From: Salinispora tropica CNB-440
Lineage (GTDB): Bacteria; Actinomycetota; Actinomycetes; Mycobacteriales; Micromonosporaceae
Direction: 5' to 3'
NCBI RefSeq assembly: GCF_000016425.1
Contig: NC_009380.1
Span: forward strand, 2,422,144 to 2,486,143
Length of the DNA: 64,000 bases
Part shown: piece after piece, positions 1 to 9,443 of the stretch
How the letters are laid out: the number at the start of each line of letters is the position of its first letter
How positions within the stretch are numbered: position 1 is the stretch's first letter
Made by a program: the position numbers and the translations under genes
The notes under the pieces: generated by a model
What the model was told of the DNA's origin: nothing
The model's database searches: none
What the model saw: only the letters and a program-made list of their open reading frames with translations

Positions 1-70
1 ACGTGGCGTGGTCAGGTGACAAGCCAGCCGGCGCGGGTAAACGCAGGGTCGAGCTGGAAAGGGGTCGCGC

Positions 71-1195
71 ATGCAGCTGTCCTTCCTACGCCCGCTCTAT
101 GATCGGCCGGGCCCGTGGTGTTCGGTGTACCTGGACGCCTCCGCCGACACCGAGGACGCCCACGCCGCGCTGGACCTGCGCTGGCGGGCGCTCCGGGACC
201 GACTCCAGGAGCAACGGGCCGACCCGGCGTCGATCGAGGCGATTGATCGGGTGGTTCGGGGGCATAACCCGATGCCGGGTGACTACGGCATCGCCGTCTT
301 CGCCAGCCACGGTCGGGTGGCCCTGTCGGAGTACCTGTCTGCTCCGCCGCTGCGGGACATCGCCGCGTTCGCGTCACTGCCACACGTGATGCCGCTGCTG
401 GCCCAGCGAGGCGAGCAGGTGGCCTGGGTGCGCGTGATCGCCGACCGGACCGGAGCGGACGCGATGGCGGTCAGCGCGGGGGGTGTGCCACGGCACGCCC
501 ACGTGCAGGGCCGGGAGGAGTACCAGCTGCGCCGCGTACGGCCCGGCGGTTGGTCCCAGTCCCGGTATCAGCGGGCCGCTGTGGAGGCCTGGCACCGCAA
601 CGCGGGTGACATCGCCGCCGCCGCCGCGGAGCTGGCCGAGAGGGTACGCGCCGACGTGGTGGTGGTGGCCGGAGATGTGCGGGCCACCGGTGTGATCGCC
701 GCGCAGTTGCCGGAACGCTGGCAGGAGGTGCTGGTCCGTACCGATGCCGGCAAGCGGGCCGACGGCGCCGACCACACCCTGCTGGACGACCTGACCGTGC
801 AGGCCATTGCCGAGGTGGCCGACCAGCGGGTCAGTACCGCCCTGGACCGGTTTGGTCAGCAGGAGGAGGTCGGGTCCGGGCTGGACGCGGTGGTCTCCGC
901 ACTGCAGCGGGACCAGGTCGAGAACCTGCTCATCGTGGACGACCCGTCGGCGACGGGAGAGCTGTGGGTGGGGTCGGATTCCACCCAGATCGCTACTGAT
1001 CCGGAACAACTATCCGCCATGTCGGTCCGGGACCCGGAGCAGGTACGCGTGGATGCCGCCCTGGTACGGGCGTTGGTGGGGACTGACGCGGAGCTGACCG
1101 TCCTCAGCCCCGACGAGGCGCCGGAGTTGACCGGTGGGGTGGGCGCGGTACTGCGGTACGTCGATGTCGCCACGCCGGGGCGGGACCGCGCCTGA
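71..1195 (+). CDS. baeRF2-type (Rv2629-like) eRF1-related protein
   Basis: 374 aa. It resembles the bacterial/archaeal eRF1-like (baeRF) proteins related to mycobacterial Rv2629, judged from the N-terminal pattern LRPLYDRPGPWCSVYLD, the middle segment around VVVVAGDVRATGVIAAQLP, and a C-terminal domain ending in a leucine-rich segment. These proteins have release-factor-like folds and are presumed to act on ribosomes or peptidyl-tRNA, but the actinobacterial members are largely uncharacterised. The ATG start follows GAAAGGGG at a normal distance. The gene stands alone; the next gene starts about 180 bp downstream. Family placement is by recalled similarity. Confidence 0.7.
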   Translation: MQLSFLRPLYDRPGPWCSVYLDASADTEDAHAALDLRWRALRDRLQEQRADPASIEAIDRVVRGHNPMPGDYGIAVFASHGRVALSEYLSAPPLRDIAAFASLPHVMPLLAQRGEQVAWVRVIADRTGADAMAVSAGGVPRHAHVQGREEYQLRRVRPGGWSQSRYQRAAVEAWHRNAGDIAAAAAELAERVRADVVVVAGDVRATGVIAAQLPERWQEVLVRTDAGKRADGADHTLLDDLTVQAIAEVADQRVSTALDRFGQQEEVGSGLDAVVSALQRDQVENLLIVDDPSATGELWVGSDSTQIATDPEQLSAMSVRDPEQVRVDAALVRALVGTDAELTVLSPDEAPELTGGVGAVLRYVDVATPGRDRA

Positions 1196-1378
1196 CCGGA
1201 GCGGCGCGATCGGCGCAGCCGTACGGCGTCGAACCGGGCGGGTGCGGCGGATGGTCGAACGTCGTGGCCGGGGCCGGGCGCATCCGGTCCGGCCGCCCAT
1301 CCGTCAGGATTACCGGGTAAATCACGATGAGCAAGAGATGCCCAGTTTGAACCCCATCGGGGCGGGAAGCCGGGCTGC

Positions 1379-2809
1379 GTGGTTAGCGAACGAGGAACGA
1401 CCGGGCCGGCGCACGGGGTGCGCGCGGGGCGCGCCGGGCTGGCCGGTGACCGCGTCGTGGCGGCCGGCAGCGCGGCCCGGACCCTGGTCGCGGCCACCGC
1501 TCGGGCCCTCCGCGGCGCCGACTGCGCCGACCTGGGCCATCCCAGAGGGATGTCTCGCCTCAGCGGGGCACCCGAACCGGTCCGGCGGGCAGCGGCGGCC
1601 CGGGCCGCTGGTCGGGTCGCCCTGACCGTGGGGCAGGCCGCCGAGGTGGACGCGGACCGGGTGGCCCGATGGTTCGCCGACCAGTATCCCCGCCGCCGCT
1701 ACCCCGGGGTGCTGCTCGGCTCGCCGCACGGCGCGGCGGCGCACCTCGCGGTCGCGCTCGGCATACCGTGGCTGCCCACCGGCTTCGAGCTGAGCGTGCA
1801 CTGGCCGCAGGGGGCGGTGGACGGGCCGCAGGCCGCGCTGGACCACGGTGCCGCGCTGGCGGCGCGGTTGCTGGTGGGCAACCCCGAACTCCACGTTCGG
1901 CAGGTGCACTGTCCCGCCAGCCGTGGTGCGCTGGCGGGGGCGACGGTCGCGCTGGCCGCTCACTGGCGCTGGCTGCCGACGGCCTACCTCCGGTTGCTGG
2001 TCGAATGCCTGGAGCCCGGAGCGCCGGTGCTGCTGCTCTGTGATGCCCGTACCTGGCCGGTGGTGGACTCCGCCCCCGGTCACAGCTTCCAGATCGGCTG
2101 TCCGGGCAGTGGGTTTGATCCGGTGGACTTCCACCCGGACAGTCCCGCGTTGCGCCAGGTGCTCCACGCGGCCGGCAGCGACGGCGCGCGGTGGTGTCCG
2201 CCCGAGGTGGCGGGGGCGCCCCGCCTGGCAGAACATGGGGTGGAGCCCGGGTTCGAGCAGTCCGTGCGGGAATGGGGCGCGGTGCACCGACATCCGTCGC
2301 ATCGGGTGCTCGTTCCGGAACCTGCGGTGTTGAGCGCGGCGACCGCGGACCTGTACCGCCACTGGTTGCGCGCGGCCGGAAAGACCGGCAACCGCCTGGT
2401 CGTCGAGTGCGGCCGGCTTCTTGACCCGTGGCAGGTGGTTCGGGCGGGCATGGTGCCCTACTGGTGCGAGAACGCCACCCGGCGCAGTGTGGAGGGGGCA
2501 GAGTGGTGGCTCGCCGGCAGCGAGCCGTTCAGCTCGGTGGACGTGTTGCCGGAGCCGCCGGGGCTGCGGTCGCCGGCGGTCGCCGGGCTTCCCCAGTGGT
2601 TGGCCGTGGCCGGCTTCGGCCGCCGGCGGCGGGCTCTGGACCGGTCGGCGGCCCGGGGCTACCCGGTCAGCTCGGTGCCCACTCGCCGGGCCACCGAAGT
2701 GCTGCGGGCACAGTCGTACGACCTGCCGACACCGCCGCCGATGACCGTTGCGGCTGCCCTTGCGGCGCTCCGCGACGGCGGCTCCCAGCAGGGGCTGCTC
2801 GTCTCCTGA
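1379..2809 (+). CDS. Hypothetical protein, 476 aa
   Basis: I do not recognise the family. The GTG start is preceded by GGCGGGAAG. The protein is rich in Ala, Arg, Trp and Pro with no signal peptide or convincing membrane helix. The first 70 residues are low-complexity; from there the segment GVLLGSPHGAAAHLAVALGI looks like a folded alpha/beta core, and a later stretch contains conserved-looking motifs such as VVECGRLLDPWQVVRAGMVPY. It lies between the baeRF gene and a sigma factor gene, on the same strand, but with gaps of about 180 and 200 bp, so it need not be in an operon. Coding nature is supported by length and third-position GC bias. Confidence 0.6.
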   Translation: MVSERGTTGPAHGVRAGRAGLAGDRVVAAGSAARTLVAATARALRGADCADLGHPRGMSRLSGAPEPVRRAAAARAAGRVALTVGQAAEVDADRVARWFADQYPRRRYPGVLLGSPHGAAAHLAVALGIPWLPTGFELSVHWPQGAVDGPQAALDHGAALAARLLVGNPELHVRQVHCPASRGALAGATVALAAHWRWLPTAYLRLLVECLEPGAPVLLLCDARTWPVVDSAPGHSFQIGCPGSGFDPVDFHPDSPALRQVLHAAGSDGARWCPPEVAGAPRLAEHGVEPGFEQSVREWGAVHRHPSHRVLVPEPAVLSAATADLYRHWLRAAGKTGNRLVVECGRLLDPWQVVRAGMVPYWCENATRRSVEGAEWWLAGSEPFSSVDVLPEPPGLRSPAVAGLPQWLAVAGFGRRRRALDRSAARGYPVSSVPTRRATEVLRAQSYDLPTPPPMTVAAALAALRDGGSQQGLLVS

Positions 2810-2949
2810 ACCGGGCGAGCCGAAACATCCTCGCGAACCCCGGGTCCCGTGATTGAGTACCTACGGAGCGGGAACACCGCTGGCTGCGGCGGCCGGAATC
2901 CTGCCGTTGCCCGCTGGCGTCCCAGCCACGAAACCACTTCCGACCCGGT

Positions 2950-2966
2950 GCGTGGTGTCACCACGC
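2950..2966. promoter_or_regulatory. 17-bp perfect dyad upstream of the sigma factor gene
   Basis: The sequence GCGTGGTG-T-CACCACGC is a perfect 8+1+8 inverted repeat, 50 bp before the sigma factor start codon. It is longer than expected by chance and has the form of an operator for a dimeric regulator. No specific regulator can be named. Confidence 0.4.
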
Positions 2967-3016
2967 GCACGACCGGTTTGCCAAATCCGGGCGGGACCTT
3001 CCTGAGGGAGGCGCGG

Positions 3017-3871
3017 ATGTTCGGACAGACCACCACAAGTACGCCGTCACCGACCGATCGGGGCCTGGAGGACCTCGACGCGGCGGCCCTGGCGTACGCG
3101 GCACGGATCGAGGGGTTGCCGCCCCAGCGGCGTCAGGAGGCCCGCGACGACCTGGTCCGCTTCGCTCTGCCGTTCGCCGGACGACTGGCCCGTCGGTATC
3201 GCGGGCGGGGCGAGCCGCTGGAGGACCTGGAACAGGTCGCGCGGCTCGGGTTGGTGAACGCGGTGGATCGTTACGACCCGGAGCGGGGCTCCTTCACCGC
3301 GTATGCGGCGATCACCATCGTCGGTGAGATCAAGCGCCACTTCCGGGACCGTACCTGGGGGGTGCACGTGCCCCGCCGGCTGCGTGATCTCATCCTCGAG
3401 GTTGGCCAGGCCACCGCGGCGTTGACCAGCGAGTTGTCTCGGGCGCCCACGGTGGCGGAGCTGGCGAGGCGGTTGGAGACGCCGGAGGAAGAGATCCTCG
3501 CGGCGCTGGAGTCGGCTGCCGGCTACAGCCCGGCCTCGCTCAACGCCCCGGTCGGCGGCGAGAGCTCGGCCGAGTTCGGCGACCTGGTGGGTGAGTCCGA
3601 CAACGCACTGGAGTCGGTGGACGATCGGGTAACCGTGAGTGGTCTGCTGCATCGGCTGCCCTGGCGGGAACGACGGATCCTCGCCATGCGCTTCTACGGC
3701 AACCAGACCCAGGCGGAGATCGCCGCCCGCTTCGGCATCTCCCAGATGCACGTGTCCCGGCTGTTGTCGCGGGCGCTGACCTGGCTGCGGCAGGCGATGC
3801 TCGCCGACGCGCCGCCGCCGTGGCAGAACGGCGTCGCCGAGGCGGAGGCCGGCCGCCGCGGAACTCGGTGA
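3017..3871 (+). CDS. RNA polymerase sigma factor, SigB/SigF/SigG family
   Basis: 284 aa group 3 sigma factor. Region 2 is visible in the first half (EPLEDLEQVARLGLVNAVDR, then ERGSFTAYAAITIVGEIKRH), region 3 in the middle (RAPTVAELARRLETPEEEI), and region 4 near the end with an HTH (QTQAEIAARFGISQMHVSRL). These match actinobacterial stress/development sigma factors normally held by an RsbW-type anti-sigma kinase, but no anti-sigma gene is adjacent here. I chose the internal ATG because GAGGGAGG sits 5-12 bp before it; the longer reading frame starts 168 bp earlier with no matching signal. The upstream region contains a 17-bp dyad. Confidence 0.9.
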   Translation: MFGQTTTSTPSPTDRGLEDLDAAALAYAARIEGLPPQRRQEARDDLVRFALPFAGRLARRYRGRGEPLEDLEQVARLGLVNAVDRYDPERGSFTAYAAITIVGEIKRHFRDRTWGVHVPRRLRDLILEVGQATAALTSELSRAPTVAELARRLETPEEEILAALESAAGYSPASLNAPVGGESSAEFGDLVGESDNALESVDDRVTVSGLLHRLPWRERRILAMRFYGNQTQAEIAARFGISQMHVSRLLSRALTWLRQAMLADAPPPWQNGVAEAEAGRRGTR

Positions 3872-3938
3872 GTGTCCGACGGCGGCTGGTCCCGGTGCGG
3901 CCGGCGCGGCGCCGCTCGCTCACGGGCGTCGAGCCGGC

Positions 3939-5936
3939 TCAGTTCTCGGTGCTGTCGCCGGGTCCACGTGGATGGCGCCACCGGTCGTTCGGCTCCTGCG
4001 GGGCTTCGAGGTCGATGGTCCCCTCGGGCTCGTCGGTCTCCTCGAAGCTGGGCCGGCGCACGGCCTCCGGCTCCGGCACCTCGACCGGCCGCGCCCCGGA
4101 CTGGGGAGCGGGCTGGTAGGCCACCGCCTCGCGCGCGCCGACCGCGCCCTCGGTGCTGGGTGACTCGGGCAGATGCGGCTCCCGGTGTAGCTCGTCGCGG
4201 AGGGTCTGGGGCGGCCGGGTGGTGCGCTGCGGTAGATCGCGGCCGAGATCGGCGACGAGTGGACCGTACTTGGCGTCGAAGGCCGGGCGCTCCGAGCGGA
4301 TCCGGGGCATCTGGTCGAAGTTACGCAGTGGTGGTGGACAGGTTGTCGCCCACTCCAGGGAGTTACCGAAGCCCCATGGGTCGTCCACGTTGACCACGGG
4401 TCCGTACCGCCAGGACTTCCAGGCGTTCCAGATGAAGAACAGGGTGGATGCTCCGAGTACGAACGAAGAGACGGTGGAGATGGTGTTCAGGGTGGTGAAC
4501 CCGTCGCTGGACAGGTAGTCGACGTACCGCCGGGGCATTCCCTCGTTGCCCAGCCAGTGCTGGACCAGGAAGGTGCCGTGGAAGCCGAGGAACATCGTCC
4601 AGAAGTGCACCTTGCCGAGTCGTTCGTCGAGTAGCCGGCCGGTCATCTTCGGGAACCAGAAGTAGATTCCGCCGAAGAAGGCGAAGACCACTGTGCCAAA
4701 GAGTACGTAGTGGAAGTGCCCCACCACGAAGTAGCTGTCGGTCACGTGGAAGTCCACCGGCGGGCTGGCCAGCAGCACCCCGGTGAGACCGCCGAACAGG
4801 AAGGTGACCAGGAAGCCGATGGCGAAGAGCATCGGTGTTTCGAAAGTGAGCTGCCCCTTCCACATGGAGCCGATCCAGTTGAAGAACTTCACCCCGGTCG
4901 GTACGGCGATCAGGTAGCTCAGGATGCTGAAGAACGGCAGGAGCACCTGACCGGTGCCGAACATGTGGTGTGCCCAGACCGCCATGGACAGCACGGTGAT
5001 GGCGACGGTGGCGAAGACCAGCCCGGTGTAGCCGAAGACGGGCTTGCGGGCGAAGACCGGGATGATCTCGGTGATGATCCCGAAGAAGGGCACCGCGATG
5101 ATGTAGACCTCGGGGTGGCCCCAGAACCAGAACAGGTGCTGCCAGAGCAGCGGCCCGCCATGGTTCGAATCGAAGACGTGCGCCCCCAGGAGTCGGTCCG
5201 CGAGCAGGGCGAAGAGCGCGGCGGCCAGCAGGGGGAAGACCAGCAGGATCAGGATGCTGGTGAAGAGCATGTTCCAGGTGAAGATCGGCATTCGGAACAT
5301 CGTCATGCCGGGGGCCCGGAGCGTGACGATGGTGGTGATCAGGTTGACCGCGGTCAGAATCGTGCCGACACCGCCGAGGGCAAGGCCGACCAGCACCATG
5401 TCCGGGCCGATCCCGGGGGAGTGCTCGGCCTGGCTCAGCGGCGTGTATGCGAACCAGCCGAAGTCGGCGGATCCGCCGGGGGTCAGGAAGCTGCCGAAGA
5501 GCAGCAGACCGCCGAAGAGGAAGAGCCAGTAGCCGAAGGCGTTCAGTCGGGGGAACGCGACGTCCGGCGCGCCGACCTGGATCGGGACGATGTAGTTGGC
5601 CATCCCCAGCGCCGCCGGGGTGGCGAAGAGCAGCAGCATCGCGAGGCCGTGGGTGGTGAACAACTGGTTGTACTGTTCGGGAGAGAGGAACTGGAGCCCG
5701 GGCCGGGCCAACTCGCCCCGGATCAGCATCGCCTCGATTCCGGCCAGCACGAAGAATCCGAAGGCCGTGATCAGGTAGAGCAGCCCGATCTGCTTGTGGT
5801 CGGTGGTGGCCAGCCACCGGGCCAGCTTGGTGCCGGGCAACGCCGGCCGCCGCGGGCCCGGGTAGCCGCCGAAGCGGGCCGGTGCCAGGATCGCCGGACC
5901 CCGGTCGCGTGGTTCCGTGGTGACCCGCTTGGGCAT
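3939..5936 (-). CDS. ctaD: Cytochrome c oxidase subunit I (aa3-type)
   Basis: 665 aa, catalytic subunit of the terminal oxidase, in the cytoplasmic membrane. It reduces oxygen to water and pumps protons. About twelve membrane helices are evident. Visible ligands: the N-terminal heme a His in [11 protein letters not shown], the CuB His with cross-linked Tyr in [15 protein letters not shown], the His-His pair in WAHHMFGTG, and the heme His pair in [11 protein letters not shown]. The last 100 or so residues form a Pro/Glu/Arg-rich hydrophilic extension beyond the usual end of about 560-580 residues, common in actinobacteria. It is monocistronic here; the other cta genes are not nearby. It converges on the sigma factor gene with a 67-bp gap. 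Confidence 0.95.
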   Translation of the reverse strand: MPKRVTTEPRDRGPAILAPARFGGYPGPRRPALPGTKLARWLATTDHKQIGLLYLITAFGFFVLAGIEAMLIRGELARPGLQFLSPEQYNQLFTTHGLAMLLLFATPAALGMANYIVPIQVGAPDVAFPRLNAFGYWLFLFGGLLLFGSFLTPGGSADFGWFAYTPLSQAEHSPGIGPDMVLVGLALGGVGTILTAVNLITTIVTLRAPGMTMFRMPIFTWNMLFTSILILLVFPLLAAALFALLADRLLGAHVFDSNHGGPLLWQHLFWFWGHPEVYIIAVPFFGIITEIIPVFARKPVFGYTGLVFATVAITVLSMAVWAHHMFGTGQVLLPFFSILSYLIAVPTGVKFFNWIGSMWKGQLTFETPMLFAIGFLVTFLFGGLTGVLLASPPVDFHVTDSYFVVGHFHYVLFGTVVFAFFGGIYFWFPKMTGRLLDERLGKVHFWTMFLGFHGTFLVQHWLGNEGMPRRYVDYLSSDGFTTLNTISTVSSFVLGASTLFFIWNAWKSWRYGPVVNVDDPWGFGNSLEWATTCPPPLRNFDQMPRIRSERPAFDAKYGPLVADLGRDLPQRTTRPPQTLRDELHREPHLPESPSTEGAVGAREAVAYQPAPQSGARPVEVPEPEAVRRPSFEETDEPEGTIDLEAPQEPNDRWRHPRGPGDSTEN

Positions 5937-6184
5937 GGACTATCACCCCGCTGACGACAGATGGGACGGGCGTGGCTACCCGCCCCTCTGACCATGAAAC
6001 CAGGCGAGAGGGATTATTCCGGCTAGAGCGGTATTTTCGCTCCCCAGGACGTTCGGTGTCGTGCTCCCCACCCTGGGTCGACCTGGTCGCCCTCCGACGG
6101 TCGGTCACCGGTGGCGCTCGCCGACGCCGCCGGGGCCCGGGCGGGCCGCTTGAAGATCGGTCCGGTCGCGTACCGTTGCCGCTC

Positions 6185-8476
6185 ATGGGTGTGTCGCAAC
6201 GGTTGAAGAGCAGGTTCCGCCGGTTCCTCCAGCGCCCCGGGACGACAGTCGACCTCGCGCCGCTGGAGAAGCTCCTGCCCGCCATCGAGTCCCGGATGGA
6301 GGAGCTACAGGCTCTCGACGATGTCGAGCTGACCGAGGCCGCCGGCCGGGCTGAGGGCTACGCGGAGATTTGTGCGGTTGGCCGCGAGGCTGCCCGCCGC
6401 GGACTGGATCAGCGGCCCTACGACGTGCAGCTGCTCGGTGCGATGGCGCTGCTCTCCGGCAAGGTCGCCGAGATGGCCACCGGTGAGGGCAAGACGCTGA
6501 CCGCGACGGTCGCCGCGTACGGGCATGTCCGCCTCGGCAACGGCCCGGTGCACGTACTGACCGTCAACGACTACCTGGCCCGCCGGGACGCCCAATGGAT
6601 GAAGCCGGTGTATGACCTGCTTGGCCTGACCGTCGGCTGGGTCAACGAGGGGTCCACCCCGGAACAACGGCGTGCGGCGTACGCCTGCGATGTCACGTAC
6701 GTGTCGGTCAGCGAGGCGGGCTTCGACTACCTGCGTGACCAGCTCGTCACCGACACCGAGGACCGGGCCCAGCCGGCGCTGCGTACCGCGATCGTTGACG
6801 AGGCCGACTCGATCCTGATCGACGAGGCCCGGGTGCCGATGGTCCTCGCCGGAGCGGTTCCCGGCGAGCAGGATCCGGTGCACACCGCCGCGGCGTTGAT
6901 GCGTGGGCTGCGTGAGGACCGGCACTACACGGTGGCCGAGGACGGTCGCAGCGTCGCCTTCACCACCGACGGCCTCAGTGCCGTCGAGGCCCGGCTCGGC
7001 ATCGACCTGTACGACGAGGCGCAGGTCGCCCAGCTCTCCGCGGTGAACGTGGCGCTGCATGCGCACGCCCTGCTGCACCGCGATGTGGACTACATCGTGC
7101 GGGATGGCACGGTCGAGCTGATCGACGAGATGCGCGGACGGGTGGCGCAGCGTCGCCGTTGGCCCGACGGACTGCAGGCGGCGGTCGAGGCCAAGGAGGG
7201 GCTCGACGCCACCGCCGAGGGGGAGGTGCTCGGCACGATCGCGGTGCAGGCGTACATCGGGCTCTACCCAACCGTGTGTGGGATGACGGCGACCGCGGTA
7301 CTGGTCGGCGAGCAGCTGCGCGAGTTCTTCGATCTCGAGGTGGCGGTGGTCCCGCCGAACACGCCGTGTGTCCGTGAGGACGAGCCGGACCGGATCTACG
7401 CGACCCAGGCGGAGAAGGAGGAGGCGCTGATCGACGAGATTCGGCGCAACCACGAGCGGGGGCGGCCGGTCCTGGTCGGCACCCTCGACGTGAAGGAGTC
7501 CGAAAGCCTGGCGGCCGGTCTCGACGCTGCTGACGTCCCCTGCATCGTGCTGAACGCCAAGAACGACGACGAGGAGGCGGCGATCATCGCCGAGGCCGGC
7601 GCCAACGGCGCGGTCACGGTCTCGACCCAGATGGCCGGCCGGGGTGTCGACATCCGTCTCGGCGGCAGCGATCAGACGGACCAAGATCGGGTGGCCGAGC
7701 TGGGTGGTCTCTACGTGATCGGCAGTGGTCGGCACGACAGCCGCCGGGTGGACGACCAGCTGCGCGGGCGGGCTGGTCGGCAGGGCGACCCGGGTGGGTC
7801 GGTCTTCTTCGTCAGTCTGCAGGACGATCTCGTGGTCCGGCACGCCGGTGACACGGTGCCGCCGTCGCCGCGGATGAACGCCGACGGCCTGGTCACCGAC
7901 CCGCAGGTGCAATACGCCGTGGAGCACGCGCAGCGGGTCGCGGAGGGGGTCAACCACGAGATCCACCGCAACACCTGGCGCTACAGCGTGGTGGTGGAGC
8001 AGCAGCGTAAGGCGTTGGCGGAACGCCGTGAGCGACTGCTGACCAGCGATGTCGCCGCCCTGATGCTGCTCGACAAGGTCTCGGACCAGGCGGGCGAGAT
8101 GGACGAGGATCTTCTCGCTCGGGCCGCCCGGTCGATTGCGTTGTTCCACCTGGACCGACTCTGGGCCGAGCACCTGGCCGAGCTCTCCGAGGTCCGCGAG
8201 GGTGTGCACCTGCGGGCGTTGGGCCGGTTGGACCCGCTCGACGAGTTCCACCGTGCCGCGGTGCCCTCCTTCAACGAGCTGGTGCCGGAGATCGAGCGGC
8301 GCACCATCGAGACATTCACCGAGACGGAATTCGACGAGGACTGGGAACCGGACGAGGCCCGGCTGGTCCGGCCCAGCGCCACGTGGACCTACCTCGTGCA
8401 CGACAATCCGTTCGGTTCGGAGCTCGACCGGCTCATCGCCTCGGTGGGGCGGCGGCTCAGCTCCGGATCCCGCTGA
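6185..8476 (+). CDS. secA2: Accessory preprotein translocase ATPase SecA2
   Basis: 763 aa, shorter than SecA1 (about 900-960 in actinobacteria) and without the C-terminal Cys/His zinc motif, the pattern for the accessory SecA2. The Walker A motif MATGEGKTL lies near residue 97; the Walker B region IVDEADSILIDEAR and the motif VSTQMAGRGVDIRLGG are present. It drives ATP-dependent export of a subset of proteins through SecYEG. The ATG lies close to the ctaD divergent promoter region; no strong ribosome site is visible, and a GTG six bases later is possible. No SecY2 or glycoprotein export genes are adjacent, as is usual for actinobacterial SecA2. Confidence 0.88.
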   Translation: MGVSQRLKSRFRRFLQRPGTTVDLAPLEKLLPAIESRMEELQALDDVELTEAAGRAEGYAEICAVGREAARRGLDQRPYDVQLLGAMALLSGKVAEMATGEGKTLTATVAAYGHVRLGNGPVHVLTVNDYLARRDAQWMKPVYDLLGLTVGWVNEGSTPEQRRAAYACDVTYVSVSEAGFDYLRDQLVTDTEDRAQPALRTAIVDEADSILIDEARVPMVLAGAVPGEQDPVHTAAALMRGLREDRHYTVAEDGRSVAFTTDGLSAVEARLGIDLYDEAQVAQLSAVNVALHAHALLHRDVDYIVRDGTVELIDEMRGRVAQRRRWPDGLQAAVEAKEGLDATAEGEVLGTIAVQAYIGLYPTVCGMTATAVLVGEQLREFFDLEVAVVPPNTPCVREDEPDRIYATQAEKEEALIDEIRRNHERGRPVLVGTLDVKESESLAAGLDAADVPCIVLNAKNDDEEAAIIAEAGANGAVTVSTQMAGRGVDIRLGGSDQTDQDRVAELGGLYVIGSGRHDSRRVDDQLRGRAGRQGDPGGSVFFVSLQDDLVVRHAGDTVPPSPRMNADGLVTDPQVQYAVEHAQRVAEGVNHEIHRNTWRYSVVVEQQRKALAERRERLLTSDVAALMLLDKVSDQAGEMDEDLLARAARSIALFHLDRLWAEHLAELSEVREGVHLRALGRLDPLDEFHRAAVPSFNELVPEIERRTIETFTETEFDEDWEPDEARLVRPSATWTYLVHDNPFGSELDRLIASVGRRLSSGSR

Positions 8477-8643
8477 CCTTTCCGGAGTGTTCCGGTAGCC
8501 TCCGGCTTCGGGGGTCGCCCTGTTTGGGTAGTTTCGACCCCTCCCCTCGGGGTAGTAGGCCGGGGCTGCGGAGTCGGACGGGCACGGAACTCAGGCGGTC
8601 CGGAGGTGGGACGCGGGGTGTACGGCATATGGAGGTGGGTCTG

Positions 8644-9384
8644 GTGAACCTGGAGATGCGGGAGTCGGTCGGGGAGACGCTCGGTGTCCTGGAGACCGCG
8701 GGACTGCTCCGGGAGCTGACCGCCGGGCTGATCGGCGCGATGGACCTCGACGCCGCCCTGACCATCCTCGTCCGGATCGCCCGGGACGGCGTCGCGGGGG
8801 TCAGCTGGTGTGGGTTCACCTCCCTGCGTGCGGGGGAGCCGGCCGGAGCGGTGGCCTCCGACACCCGGCTCGCCGAGCTGGACGACCTGCGGCACGGCCC
8901 AGACTCGCCGGCCATGGCGGCGATCGGGCGGCGAGAGCTGGTGGTCGCCGAGCGACTGAGCGCCGAGACGCGGTGGCCCGAGTGGACCTGGCGTGCCCGT
9001 GGGCTCGGCGTGTCGGCCGTGATCTCCGCGCCGGTCGACATCGACGAACAGGTGATCGGTGCGCTCAACCTCTATGCGGGAGCTCGGGAGCTGCTCACCC
9101 CCCGGCACCAGCTGACCGCGATGCTGGTGGCCGAGCAGGCCGGTCTTCTGCTCGCCGCGGTGCGGGACCGGGCGCGGGCGGTGGCCGAAGCCGGTCAGGT
9201 CGACGTGGCGCTGCTCGGCGAGAGCGTTGTCGGGCAGGCGATCGGTGTCGTCATGACCCAGCGGGGATGTCGGGCTGAGGAGGCCGTGACGGTGCTGCGC
9301 AGCGCGGCGTCCTCGCTCGGCATCCCCCTGCGGGAGGTGGCCGAGCGGTTGATCACCACGGTTTCCCGGCCTCGCGACAACTAG
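8644..9384 (+). CDS. GAF and ANTAR domain protein (putative RNA-binding antiterminator)
   Basis: 246 aa. Residues about 20-160 form a GAF sensor domain (LITIL-type helix, then SAVISAPVDIDEQVIGALNLY), and the C-terminus from about residue 180 is an ANTAR domain (VVGQAIGVVMTQRGCRAEEA, ending in a helix VAERLI). ANTAR domains bind paired RNA hairpins and prevent termination. I start at GTG 8644 because GGAGGTGG ends six bases before it; an in-frame ATG at 8629 has no signal. It converges on the next gene with a 59-bp gap. Confidence 0.85.
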   Translation: MNLEMRESVGETLGVLETAGLLRELTAGLIGAMDLDAALTILVRIARDGVAGVSWCGFTSLRAGEPAGAVASDTRLAELDDLRHGPDSPAMAAIGRRELVVAERLSAETRWPEWTWRARGLGVSAVISAPVDIDEQVIGALNLYAGARELLTPRHQLTAMLVAEQAGLLLAAVRDRARAVAEAGQVDVALLGESVVGQAIGVVMTQRGCRAEEAVTVLRSAASSLGIPLREVAERLITTVSRPRDN

Positions 9385-9443
9385 CCGCGCCGGAGGACGG
9401 CCGCGCGGTGGGGTGGGGCTGTTCCGGCGGGCTCGCCGAGGTG

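Noticed and set aside
4710..5954. Long plus-strand ORF opposite ctaD (414 aa, Glu/Gly/Arg-rich)
   Set aside because: Composition is that of an antisense shadow of a high-GC gene; ctaD has all its ligands on the other strand.
6305..8401. Long minus-strand ORF opposite secA2 (698 aa)
   Set aside because: Antisense shadow: His/Arg/Val/Gly-rich, no motifs; secA2 is complete on the plus strand.
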